Assembly: GCA_963782445.1 (NCBI GenBank)
Contig: CAWAJM010000001.1
Location: 3,534,001 to 3,598,000, forward strand
DNA from: ZC4RG20 sp963782445
Lineage (GTDB): Bacteria; Pseudomonadota; Gammaproteobacteria; Steroidobacterales; Rariloculaceae
Reading direction: 5' to 3'
Length of the DNA stretch: 64,000 nt
Below the pieces are notes generated by a model. It was given only the letters and a program-made list of their open reading frames with translations, searched no databases and was not told where the DNA came from. How positions within the stretch are numbered: position 1 is the first letter of the stretch; each line of letters opens with the position of its first letter. Positions 56,309 through 64,000 of the stretch are shown here, piece after piece. A program made the position numbers and the translations under genes.

Positions 56309-57650
56309 CGACCCCATACCCGCCGATGAAGGTCTTCGCCTGCACAGGGAGACGCTCGCCGTACAAGGCGGATACGACGTTGATCCGACCACGAAATCCG
56401 CGGCCGTACCGATTTACCAGACCGCTTCCTACGAGTTCGACAGCGCCGCGCACGGCGCCGCACTGTTCAACCTCGAGGTCCCGGGCTACCGCTACACGCG
56501 GATCAACAACCCGACGACCGACGTGCTCGAGCGGCGCGTCGCGGCGCTCGAGGACGGTGTCGCCGGGCTCTGCGTCGCCTCGGGCCAATCCGCGCTGCAT
56601 TTCGCCGTCCTGAACTTGACGCAGCCCGGCACGAACCTCGTCTCGGTCCCCCAGCTCTACGGCACGACGCACACGCTGTTCCAGCACATCCTGCCGACTC
56701 TCGGCGTCGAGGTCCGGTTCGCGGCCAGCGACCAAGCGGCGGATATCGAAAAGCTCTGCGACGCGAAGACCCGTGCCGTCTACTGCGAGAGCGTCGGTAA
56801 CCCCGCCGGCAACATCTGCGATCTCGCGGCCCTCGCCAACGTCGCGCACGGCCGCGGAGTGCCGCTCGTCGTCGACAACACCGTAGCGACACCGATCCTC
56901 CTGCGGCCGTTCGAGCACGGCGCCGATGTCGTCGTGCACTCGCTGACGAAGTACATGGGCGGCCATGGCACGACCATGGGCGGCATCGTCGTCGACGGCG
57001 GCCGCTTCGACTGGGCGGCTCACGCCGAGTGCTTCCCCATGTTCTGCATGCCGGACGTCTCGTACCATAACCTGATCTATACCGAGCACTACGGCGCGGC
57101 GGCCTATATCGGCCGCTGCCGCAGCGTCTATCAGCGCGCAATGGGCTCGGTGCTCTCGCCGCTCAACGCCTTCCTGCTGCTGCAGGGCATCGAGACGCTG
57201 CCGCTGCGCATGGAGCGGCACGTCGAGAACGGCCGGCGCGTGGCCGAGTTCCTGCGCGACGACCCGCGCGTGGACTGGGTCAACTACGTCGGGTTTCCCG
57301 AGAGCCCGTACTATGCGCTCGCGCAGAAGTACCTCGGCGGCAAGGCGTCGGCGCTCATGACCTTCGGCATTCGCGGCGGGTTCGAGGCCGGCGCGCGCTT
57401 TTACGATGCGCTCCGGCTCATCCGGCGGCTCGTGAACATCGGCGACGCGAAGTCCCTGGCCTGCCATCCCGCCTCTACGACCCATCGGCAGATGAACGAG
57501 GAAGATCAGCGCCATGCGGGCGTGACGCCCGAAATGATCCGGCTCAGTATCGGCATCGAGTACGCGGACGACATCATCGCGGATATCGACCGCGCGCTTG
57601 CCGCCGCGAGCGGCTCGGCGCGCGGCGCCGGAACGGCAATCAGGACCTGA
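56289..57650 (+). CDS. Cys/Met metabolism PLP enzyme (cystathionine gamma-synthase/O-acylhomoserine sulfhydrylase family)
   Basis: 453 residues from a GTG at 56289 overlapping the previous stop. Fold type I PLP enzyme: AVPIYQTASYEF, YTRINNPTTDVLERR, ASGQSALHFAV, YCESVGNPAGN, and Lys221 in HSLTKYMGGHGTTMGG. The family swaps the acyl group of O-acylhomoserine for a nucleophile, or eliminates it to vinylglycine-type products. Followed five bases later by a MetA-like gene, so the acylated homoserine donor is made by the neighbour. Embedded in the carrier-protein locus, its nucleophile may not be sulfide. Enzyme subtype not certain. Confidence 0.92.
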   Translation: MKRSRSDDPIPADEGLRLHRETLAVQGGYDVDPTTKSAAVPIYQTASYEFDSAAHGAALFNLEVPGYRYTRINNPTTDVLERRVAALEDGVAGLCVASGQSALHFAVLNLTQPGTNLVSVPQLYGTTHTLFQHILPTLGVEVRFAASDQAADIEKLCDAKTRAVYCESVGNPAGNICDLAALANVAHGRGVPLVVDNTVATPILLRPFEHGADVVVHSLTKYMGGHGTTMGGIVVDGGRFDWAAHAECFPMFCMPDVSYHNLIYTEHYGAAAYIGRCRSVYQRAMGSVLSPLNAFLLLQGIETLPLRMERHVENGRRVAEFLRDDPRVDWVNYVGFPESPYYALAQKYLGGKASALMTFGIRGGFEAGARFYDALRLIRRLVNIGDAKSLACHPASTTHRQMNEEDQRHAGVTPEMIRLSIGIEYADDIIADIDRALAAASGSARGAGTAIRT

Positions 57651-57655
57651 CGAGC

Positions 57656-58654
57656 ATGCGCGCGCTATCCGCCGGCCTTGTCCAGCACAGACCGCAACGC
57701 GACGGCGGCCGCGCTCTCGTTGTTGGTCTCGTGAACAACATGCCCGACGGAGCGCTCGAGACGACCGAGCGGCAGTTCTCGGAGCTCTTGCGCGCGGCCG
57801 CTCGGCAGTTCTCGGTAGGAGTGAGTCTCAGAATCTTTTCGATTCCCGAAGTCCCGCGTGGCGAAACTGGTCGGGCGTATATTGAGGAGCGCTGCGAGGA
57901 CGTGAGTGCACTTTGGCAAAGCGATCTCGACGGACTCATTGTAACCGGTATGGAGCCAAAGGCGCCGACGCTCGAGGATGAGCCGTACTGGGGCACATTG
58001 GCCCGCATAGTCGACTGGGCCCGCGAACATACCGCCTCGGCCGTCTGGTCCTGTCTTGCAGCCCATGCGGCCGTGTACCACCTCGACGCCATCGAGCGCC
58101 GGCCCTTCGGCGAGAAGCTGCTCGGCGTCTTCGAGTGCGCGAAGGCTGCCGACCACGCTCTGTTGGCCAGCATGCCCGGAACCTGGCACATCCCGCACTC
58201 GCGCTACAATGACTTGCCCGCAGCGGCCCTAACCGCGTCCGGCTATTGCGTGTTGGCCCGGTCGCCGCAGGCCGGCGCGGATGCGTTCGTCAAGAATGGA
58301 GAGAGCCTGTTCCTGTTTTTTCAGGGACATCCCGAATATGATGCCCGCACTTTGCTTCGGGAGTATCGCCGAGACGTGCGCAGATTTTTGAGTGGTGAGC
58401 GCGAAACCTACCCCCAGATGCCTCGCGACTACTTCGATCCGGAAACGACCGAGATACTCCGGGGCTTCCAGAGCCGTGCGATGTACCGGCGCGTGGAGTC
58501 GATTTTCTCCGAATTTCCAGACGCGGAAGGGACCTTGCGGCCGCCCTACCCGTGGCACGATTCGGCGGTTCGGCTCTATACCAACTGGCTCGCCCACCTC
58601 GTGGCGAATCGTCGCCTGCCGAGGCCTGCAATCGGCGTGCAGCCGCTGCCATGA
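57656..58654 (+). CDS. MetA-like homoserine O-acyltransferase
   Basis: 332 residues, class I glutamine amidotransferase-like fold of MetA. VVGLVNNMPDGALETTERQF near the start, catalytic Cys133 in AVWSCLAAHAAVYHLD, HIPHSRYND, and FQGHPEYD with His225 and Glu227. Transfers a succinyl or acetyl group to homoserine. Real MetA has a GxCWGAQA stretch; here the nucleophile region is WSCLAAHAA, so it is a diverged paralogue. Next to the sulfhydrylase-like gene, it should supply its activated substrate. Its stop overlaps the decarboxylase start (ATGA). Confidence 0.9.
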   Translation: MRALSAGLVQHRPQRDGGRALVVGLVNNMPDGALETTERQFSELLRAAARQFSVGVSLRIFSIPEVPRGETGRAYIEERCEDVSALWQSDLDGLIVTGMEPKAPTLEDEPYWGTLARIVDWAREHTASAVWSCLAAHAAVYHLDAIERRPFGEKLLGVFECAKAADHALLASMPGTWHIPHSRYNDLPAAALTASGYCVLARSPQAGADAFVKNGESLFLFFQGHPEYDARTLLREYRRDVRRFLSGERETYPQMPRDYFDPETTEILRGFQSRAMYRRVESIFSEFPDAEGTLRPPYPWHDSAVRLYTNWLAHLVANRRLPRPAIGVQPLP

Positions 58655-60078
58655 CCCATCACGGCGACATTTCGGGGCCCGTTCCCGCCCTGTTCCCAAC
58701 CCGTGCCGAGCGCGAGCGCATCGACGACTTCCTGACCCGAGCGCTGCCGAGCGCCAACGAGCGCGTCGCGGCCGGTTCAGTCGTGCCGACCATCGACATC
58801 GAGCGGTTCAGGGACGAACTCTCGTGCTTTGACTTCTCGATGCCGCAGCCCATAGACGATCTCTTGAACTGGAGCATCGCACAGCTCGAAAAGGGCGTCG
58901 TGCATCTGACGAACCCGCGTTATTTCGGGCTGTTCAATCCAGCGCCGACGTTTCCTGCGCAATGCGCGGACCGCATCGTCGGCGCGTTCAATCCACAGCT
59001 CGCGACGTGGACGACGTCGCCTGTGGCAGTCGAGATCGAGTCTCACATGATCCGACGCGTCGCCGAGCGCGCCGGGCTCCCCGATGAATCGACGGGGCAT
59101 TTCACGTCCTGCGGCTCCGAGGCGAACTACACGGCGACTCTCTGCGCGCTGACGCGCGCCAACTCGCGGTTCGCGGCGGACGGAGCGCGGAGCTTCGGCG
59201 GTCCCCCGGTCTTTTATACATCGCGGGAGAGCCACCTGGCCTGGCTCAAGATCGCGCATCAGGCCGGCATCGGCCGGACGGCCGTGCGGCTCGTCGCGAC
59301 CGACGGCACCGGGAGGCTGGATGCCGAGGCGCTCGCGCGCCAAGTCGCCTCCGACCGTGCGGAAGGCTGCGTGCCTGTCATGATCGTCGCGACAGCCGGT
59401 ACGACGAACGCCGGCATGATCGATCCGCTCGTCGCCTGCGCCGATATCGCGCGCGAGAATGGGCTCTGGTACCACGTGGACGCCGCTTGGGGCGGCGCGG
59501 CCATCGCCTGCGAGGAGCTGCGTCCGCACCTCTCAGGCATGCAGCTTGGCGATTCGATTACGATCGACGCGCACAAGTGGTTCGCGACGACCATGGGCGC
59601 CGGGATGTTCCTGACGCGCCATTCTAAGATACCTTCGTCCGTGTTTCACGTCTCGACGACGTTCATGCCTTCCGAGATTGAAAGCGTCGATCCCTACCTT
59701 GTGTCGGCGCAATGGTCTCGGCGATTCATCGGCTTGAGGCTGTTCTTGTCACTCGCGGCAGCTGGGTGGGAGGGTTTCGGCGCGCACATTCGTCGGTCAC
59801 TCGAGTTGATAACCTCAGCGCGCGCACGGCTCGCCGATTCCGGATGGCGCATCAAAAACGATTCGCCGCTCGGCGTCTTGTGTGTCGAGCCGCCCGCCGG
59901 CTCACCAGAAGCCCGGGAGATTGCTAGGAGGGTCTTGGCCTCCGGGCTCGCTTGGGTCGCTCCGGCGAAACTGGAAGGCGAAGATATGATTCGGATCTGC
60001 GTGACGCACGCTGAAGCGACATGTCGCGACATCGGCATTCTTGTCGAGGCTATGAACGAGGCAACGAAATTGACGTGA
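58651..60078 (+). CDS. Group II PLP amino acid decarboxylase
   Basis: 475 residues from ATG 58651, coupled to the MetA-like gene. Fold type I decarboxylase of the glutamate/aromatic/2,4-diaminobutyrate class: GHFTSCGSEANYTATLCA, the pyridine-stacking His in SRESHLAWLK, VATAGTTNAGMIDP, Asp277 in WYHVDAAWGG and PLP-Lys309 in SITIDAHKWFATTMG. Removes CO2 from an amino acid; substrate unknown. Within this operon it may decarboxylate the product of the PLP enzyme, or give an amine building block. The usual C-terminal end is present. Confidence 0.92.
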   Translation: MTHHGDISGPVPALFPTRAERERIDDFLTRALPSANERVAAGSVVPTIDIERFRDELSCFDFSMPQPIDDLLNWSIAQLEKGVVHLTNPRYFGLFNPAPTFPAQCADRIVGAFNPQLATWTTSPVAVEIESHMIRRVAERAGLPDESTGHFTSCGSEANYTATLCALTRANSRFAADGARSFGGPPVFYTSRESHLAWLKIAHQAGIGRTAVRLVATDGTGRLDAEALARQVASDRAEGCVPVMIVATAGTTNAGMIDPLVACADIARENGLWYHVDAAWGGAAIACEELRPHLSGMQLGDSITIDAHKWFATTMGAGMFLTRHSKIPSSVFHVSTTFMPSEIESVDPYLVSAQWSRRFIGLRLFLSLAAAGWEGFGAHIRRSLELITSARARLADSGWRIKNDSPLGVLCVEPPAGSPEAREIARRVLASGLAWVAPAKLEGEDMIRICVTHAEATCRDIGILVEAMNEATKLT

Positions 60079-60136
60079 TTCGTGAACGCAATCCATTTAT
60101 CGCGTCACGTAATCGTGCTGTAATCTAACGAAATTC

Positions 60137-60787
60137 ATGTACGTTCGGACTGGCATCTGCGGCAACCATCGAAGAATGCGCACGTTACGAAGCATTTGGT
60201 GGCACCTTCGCGAAGAACTCAAGGAGCTCTTCTTCATCGTTATCGGCTCGCTTCCGCTAGAGGTCGGCAAGCGCATTCGTTCCTTCTTCATGCGGTTCTA
60301 CCTAGCGGAACTGGGGCGCAACTCGTTTTTCTACACTGGCGTTAGAATCGCGAACCCTGAAAGCGTAAGCATCGGCTCTAATAGCACTTTTGCGGTCCGC
60401 CTATTCATCACGGGGGGAGGTGGCGTTCAAATCGGAGATTGGGTCGGCTGCGGACCCGACGTGAAGATCTGGTCGGTCAACCACCGCTATGATGACCCTG
60501 ATCGCCCCTGGCAACTCCAAGGATGGGACAAGAAGCCGGTGGTCATCGAGGACGACGTTTGGCTCGGAGCAAACGTTTTCGTCATGCCGGGCGTTAGAAT
60601 AGGAACAGGCGCCGTCGTTTCAGCTGGCACGGTCGTCGCAAGATCGGTGCCGCCGTTTGCGATTGTCGCCGGCAATCCTGGGCGAGTCGTCGGGTGGCGG
60701 AAAATGCCAAAACAACTCGCCGACCGAATAGAGCGCGCAACTCGCTCGCCAACGCCGGCGCCGCCGTGCACCACCGGTACTCCGTGA
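60137..60787 (+). CDS. Left-handed beta-helix acyltransferase (maltose/galactoside O-acetyltransferase-like)
   Basis: 216 residues. Hexapeptide repeats with the usual loop: RIANPESVSIGSNSTFAVRLFIT, VQIGDWVGCGPDVKIWSVNHRYD (catalytic-type His), VVIEDDVWLGANVFVMPGVRIG, GAVVSAGTVVARSVPPFAIVAGNPGRVVGWR. Transfers an acetyl or similar group to a sugar or small molecule. It may belong to the pathway upstream or to the sugar genes downstream; a 58-base gap follows the decarboxylase. A start further in at 60176 is possible. Sequence is visibly less GC-rich than the left half of the window. Confidence 0.9.
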   Translation: MYVRTGICGNHRRMRTLRSIWWHLREELKELFFIVIGSLPLEVGKRIRSFFMRFYLAELGRNSFFYTGVRIANPESVSIGSNSTFAVRLFITGGGGVQIGDWVGCGPDVKIWSVNHRYDDPDRPWQLQGWDKKPVVIEDDVWLGANVFVMPGVRIGTGAVVSAGTVVARSVPPFAIVAGNPGRVVGWRKMPKQLADRIERATRSPTPAPPCTTGTP

Positions 60788-60941
60788 CGGCAGAAGCCAA
60801 TGAGAAAGATCCGGGTACGCTCTCACGCCTGCTCAAGAAACAGATTGGCATAGAGTCGAGCGCTAGGGCGAAGCTGTCGCGACCCACGCTTGGCATTCCG
60901 CGCGACTACACGACACCGGTTAGGGGAAGCCAGCGGGGACT

Positions 60942-62453
60942 CTACGGCGGCGAAATTACCGTCTGAAACGTGCCGGCGTAGACGCGGCCTGTCCAAGCCG
61001 CGGGCCGCTCCACGCCTACCCACGATGGGTTATTGCCGCTCCCGCTCTTGTCCGAGATGTCGTCGGGGGCGGGATTGATGTTCAAATACCAGGGTCGTCT
61101 CACAGATCCTGGCGAGGTAATTTCGCGGTCGATGTCCTCTTCGGTTAGGGCTGAGTCGTAGAATTGGAACCCACGCAAGACGCCGTCCCACGTTTCTTGG
61201 CCAGGGTTCCACGGAGCGCCGCCGATCGCCAGCACCGGTGCCGGCGGGTCACTCCGCTCCTCACCAACGTAGTGCAACGTCTTGGCCTTATCCGGCCAAT
61301 CCCAATAGAAGTCGTAAGTCGCCACCCCTTCCGCCACGCGGCAAATGGCTACCTGAATATACCACCGGTCGTAGATCACGTGAGACTCGCTCAGTAGGTC
61401 TATGCCAGGCGGTGCCGCGATTTCCCAGAAGTGCTGATATGCGCTGCTCCAGTCAGGATAGGGATGGAATCCGTAGTAGGTCCGCGAGGCGAAAAAGGCA
61501 CCGCGGTTACCCCAGAAGAAGGCGGAATAGTACGAAGCCTGTTGACGCGGGTAAGCACGCCAGATGTACGTCGCCGGCTGAGCCGATAGCGGCGACTTGA
61601 ATTCGAACCTCATTGTCCTAACTACGCCCGCGCTACCCGGAAAATCGAGGCCGCGGACCACTTCGACTGGTCGGATGTCGAGCACCGCCTTACCGCGCTT
61701 CCCTTCTTGCTGCGCAACGACCACGGCGGTTCCGGGTGCAAGCGCGGTTACGAGTCCGGTGCTGTTTACTAGTGCACGTGCCGGCTCATTCGTGCTCCAC
61801 TCGATCGCACCCGTCCGGGACTTCGATGCACCTGGCCGTATCGACGAGAATTGAATGCTCTGACCAACGCTGACCGTCGCTCGAGTCGGTGTGACATCTA
61901 TTTCATGCTCGGCCGCGGCCACTACGGTCACATTCGTTGACGCGCTTATGCTTTCGCTGCTTGCCGTGATTGTGGCACTACCCTGTAGATGTGCCGAGAG
62001 CCTTCCATTGCCGTCAACGGCCACGATACTCGGCTCGCTGGAGCGCCAAGAGACGATCCGGCCGCTTCTGCCCGTCACGTCCGCGATGGTCGGCGTCATT
62101 GCCCCATTAACACCGACTGCGAGATTCGGCGACACGCCACGGCTTGCCAGCCTATTCCCTGCCGCATCGGCAAGCAATGCAGTTAACCTCAGGCGAGTGT
62201 GGACGACTAGGCTTGGCGATTGAGGCGTGACACTAACCGTCACAACAGGCGACTCAGCTTCCATCTGGCGGGATCCGCCACTCCTGCAGCCGGCGAGCGA
62301 TAACGAGCACACTGTAGCAACGAGGGCGGCCAGCTTCCATGCCACGCCGGGAGCGACCCGAAGAAAGGGTCCGACGGCCCCGGTCTCTTTCCAGGGCAAG
62401 TCCATCGTGGGAGCAGCGTATTTCCGCAAACAAGAATAGCCAATTTCCCGCAT
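60942..62453 (-). CDS. Ig-like (Big2) repeat lipoprotein with laminin-G-type end
   Basis: 503 residues. N-terminal signal with lipobox SLSLAGC; GAGGAG seven bases upstream of ATG 62453 fixes the start. Two or more bacterial Ig-like domains (VVTVSVTPQSPSLVVH..., VTGRSGRIVSWRSSEPSIV, ATVSVGQSIQFSSIRPG, ALVNSTGLVTALAPGTAVV), then a C-terminal lectin/LamG-like part with many Trp/Tyr (YYSAFFWGNRGAFFAS, VIYDRWYIQVAICRV, YDFYWDWPDKAKTLHYVG, RGFQFYDSALTEEDIDREI). Surface-exposed glycan-binding role is plausible; no enzyme motif. Lies on the opposite strand among sugar genes. Confidence 0.82.
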   Translation of the reverse strand: MREIGYSCLRKYAAPTMDLPWKETGAVGPFLRVAPGVAWKLAALVATVCSLSLAGCRSGGSRQMEAESPVVTVSVTPQSPSLVVHTRLRLTALLADAAGNRLASRGVSPNLAVGVNGAMTPTIADVTGRSGRIVSWRSSEPSIVAVDGNGRLSAHLQGSATITASSESISASTNVTVVAAAEHEIDVTPTRATVSVGQSIQFSSIRPGASKSRTGAIEWSTNEPARALVNSTGLVTALAPGTAVVVAQQEGKRGKAVLDIRPVEVVRGLDFPGSAGVVRTMRFEFKSPLSAQPATYIWRAYPRQQASYYSAFFWGNRGAFFASRTYYGFHPYPDWSSAYQHFWEIAAPPGIDLLSESHVIYDRWYIQVAICRVAEGVATYDFYWDWPDKAKTLHYVGEERSDPPAPVLAIGGAPWNPGQETWDGVLRGFQFYDSALTEEDIDREITSPGSVRRPWYLNINPAPDDISDKSGSGNNPSWVGVERPAAWTGRVYAGTFQTVISPP

Positions 62454-62576
62454 ACGCCACTCCTCGACCGGAGCTCCCCTCAAGTACCCCGGCACAGCGC
62501 GTGACGTGACATATGACCTTCGTTCCGAAGCGCAATTATGCTATCAAAGCCGCCTAGTCGAAGCTGGAGATTTGAC

Positions 62577-63362
62577 ATGAAAGTGATTCTCTTTTGTGGC
62601 GGACTCGGGACGCGGCTCCGCGAACACTCTGACACGATCCCCAAGCCACTCGTCAGCATAGGCAATAGGCCGATCGTTTGGCACCTCATGCGATATTACG
62701 CTCACTTCGGCCATACGGAATTCGTACTGTGCCTCGGCTATCGAGGGGACCTGATTAAAGAATACTTCCTAAATTACAGCGAAGCAGTTTCGAACGATTT
62801 CACGCTTAGCGCGTCGGGGCGCCAGCTTGAGTACCATAGCACGGACATCGACGATTGGAAGATTACATTCGCAGAGACCGGCCTGCACTCAAACATTGGC
62901 GAACGGCTCCTGGCGGTCCGCAAATACATCGGCGATGACGAGGTCTTTCTTGCAAATTACAGCGACGGTCTGTCTGACGTACGGCTCGACGCTATGCTGT
63001 CGCACTTCTACGCCACGAATGCCACTGCGAGCTTCATAGCGGTGAAGACGGCACAAAGCTTTCACGCAGTGGAGTTCGACGGCAACAACTACGTTAACAA
63101 TATCGGCGCCGCAGCCGCTTGCGACTTTTGGATAAACGGCGGCTTCTTCATCTTCCGCAACGAAATTTTCGACTATTTCGACTCGGGGGATGAAATCGTG
63201 GAGGCTCCGTTCACAAGGTTGATAGCGGCAAGAAAGCTCGTTACATATCCGCATAAAGGCTTCTGGCGCGCCATGGACACCTTTAAGGACAAGATCACCT
63301 TCGACCGCGATTACGCCAGAGGTCGTGCTCCTTGGGAATTCTGGAAGGACGGGAGCAGATGA
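62577..63362 (+). CDS. rfbF: Glucose-1-phosphate cytidylyltransferase
   Basis: 261 residues. Nucleotidyltransferase signature MKVILFCGGLGTRLREHSDT, IPKPLVSIGNRPIVWHLMRYY, LCLGYRGDLIKEYF, and the ANYSDGLSDV metal site typical of RfbF, which makes CDP-glucose from glucose-1-phosphate and CTP. End GFWRAMDTFKDK is also typical. Feeds 3,6-dideoxyhexose or other CDP-sugar synthesis for surface glycans. GGAGA lies six bases before ATG 62577. Confidence 0.92.
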   Translation: MKVILFCGGLGTRLREHSDTIPKPLVSIGNRPIVWHLMRYYAHFGHTEFVLCLGYRGDLIKEYFLNYSEAVSNDFTLSASGRQLEYHSTDIDDWKITFAETGLHSNIGERLLAVRKYIGDDEVFLANYSDGLSDVRLDAMLSHFYATNATASFIAVKTAQSFHAVEFDGNNYVNNIGAAAACDFWINGGFFIFRNEIFDYFDSGDEIVEAPFTRLIAARKLVTYPHKGFWRAMDTFKDKITFDRDYARGRAPWEFWKDGSR

Positions 63363-63377
63363 AGCACGGGACCGGCA

Positions 63378-64000
63378 TCAGGCAAGCAAGAGCTTGCGAG
63401 CGTAGAACGCCTCGGCGAACCCGGTCGGCGAGTTGCACTCGACGCCACGGATCCGGCACAGGCCGGCAAAAGTATCGGGCGAGAACCACTGCTTATCTCG
63501 CTGACTCTCGAAGTGCCGTACGAGGACATCGACCTTTTTTTCAAGCTGACGTCTGGTCAACGGAACGAACACATTCGGTGAACCGAGATCGCCGTCGAAC
63601 TTCGGAATTTCGTACTCGAGGATCAAGTGATCTCTGAACGTATTCCAGGTGAGCTCAGCCACCAGACGATGATCCTGGTGTAGGTCGTTACGATGGTGAG
63701 TGAGGATCAAGCTCGGAGAGCGCCGCGACTTTAAGGACTCGAAGTACTCTTTGATTTCGGCGCCATAGAACGGGAAGAAACCGTTTCTGAATTTCTTGAC
63801 TATGACTTCGCGGTCCTGCACTTTGGAAAGCAGCATCGCGGCACTCGCTCGAGCCTCTGCTTCTCGAGGGCCATCGGCGCTCAGGACGACCCAATCGACG
63901 GACAGACCTTCAGCGCCCTCCGTCACCTGCTGGATGAGTGCCGCGCAACCGATTTCGATGTCATCCGAGTGCGCGCCCAGACACAGCACATGGCCTCCGC
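63378..64000 (-). CDS. PIG-L family deacetylase, 5' end beyond the window
   Basis: At least 207 residues. The metal-binding motif LCLGAHSDDIEIGC is near the present N-terminus, and the second His site LTHHRNDLHQDHRL is present, followed by HFESQRDKQWFSPD. PIG-L enzymes are zinc-dependent de-N-acetylases of sugars such as GlcNAc derivatives. The frame stays open to the right edge (GGHVLCLGAH), so the true start lies outside. Convergent with the cytidylyltransferase gene. Confidence 0.88.
   Translation of the reverse strand, partial: GGHVLCLGAHSDDIEIGCAALIQQVTEGAEGLSVDWVVLSADGPREAEARASAAMLLSKVQDREVIVKKFRNGFFPFYGAEIKEYFESLKSRRSPSLILTHHRNDLHQDHRLVAELTWNTFRDHLILEYEIPKFDGDLGSPNVFVPLTRRQLEKKVDVLVRHFESQRDKQWFSPDTFAGLCRIRGVECNSPTGFAEAFYARKLLLA

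Overview
The window looks like chromosomal DNA of a GC-rich Gammaproteobacterium, probably a Xanthomonadales/Steroidobacterales/Nevskiales-like lineage. This rests on the core genes (murJ, gltX, aspartate aminotransferase, a MscS-family giant channel, tRNA genes with encoded CCA), very high GC at third codon positions, and an exosortase/PEP-CTERM regulatory system. Genus and species cannot be read from the sequence.

Layout. 0-19.5 kb is mostly housekeeping and membrane genes: aminotransferase, murJ, a mechanosensitive channel, a frame-broken S10 peptidase, an FMN reductase, a CLC channel, a hybrid histidine kinase, the PEP-CTERM response regulator PrsR and a DegT aminotransferase. It is peppered with palindromic repeats (about 13.4, 16.6 and 18.1 kb, plus long palindromes at 1.4 and 10.4 kb). 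19.7-30 kb holds a TonB-like protein, a 1970-residue secreted NHL/FG-GAP/thrombospondin-3 protein with a C-terminal anchor, and a DUF3604 protein. 30.3-33.3 kb holds mobA, a decayed PEP-CTERM gene that keeps its sigma-54 control region, and gltX. 33.7-39.8 kb is a divergent cluster (acyl carrier protein and asparagine synthase-like amidotransferase against adenylating ligase, PrmC-like methyltransferase and NAD synthase-like enzyme), followed by tRNA-Glu and tRNA-Ala. 40.2-47.6 kb holds an envelope protein, a membrane patatin, an intact PEP-CTERM protein, a YedY-like molybdoenzyme with its cytochrome b, and a beta-helix protein. 47.8-53.4 kb is a carrier protein/ligase/SDR operon, a fatty acyl-CoA synthetase whose C-terminus is written by a repeat, and two small enzymes.

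53.5-60.8 kb is the most interesting part. A carrier protein lies divergent to an acyl-CoA dehydrogenase homologue, an amino acid:[carrier protein] ligase (a class II aminoacyl-tRNA synthetase relative), a Cys/Met-metabolism PLP enzyme, a MetA-like homoserine acyltransferase and a group II PLP decarboxylase. The genes overlap or nearly touch, and an acetyltransferase-like gene follows. This suggests an uncharacterised pathway that tethers and oxidises an amino acid on a carrier protein and joins it to homoserine-derived chemistry. 60.9-64 kb holds an Ig-like lipoprotein, a glucose-1-phosphate cytidylyltransferase and the edge of a PIG-L deacetylase gene, probably the start of a surface-polysaccharide locus. 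By eye the right end is less GC-rich than the left half.

A second thread is regulation. Two PEP-CTERM genes (31.2 and 44.2 kb) each carry a near-identical 16-base box upstream of a -24/-12 promoter, and the window also encodes PrsR, the sigma-54 activator expected to bind it. A third sigma-54 promoter, without the box, precedes a 52-residue gene at 9.5 kb.
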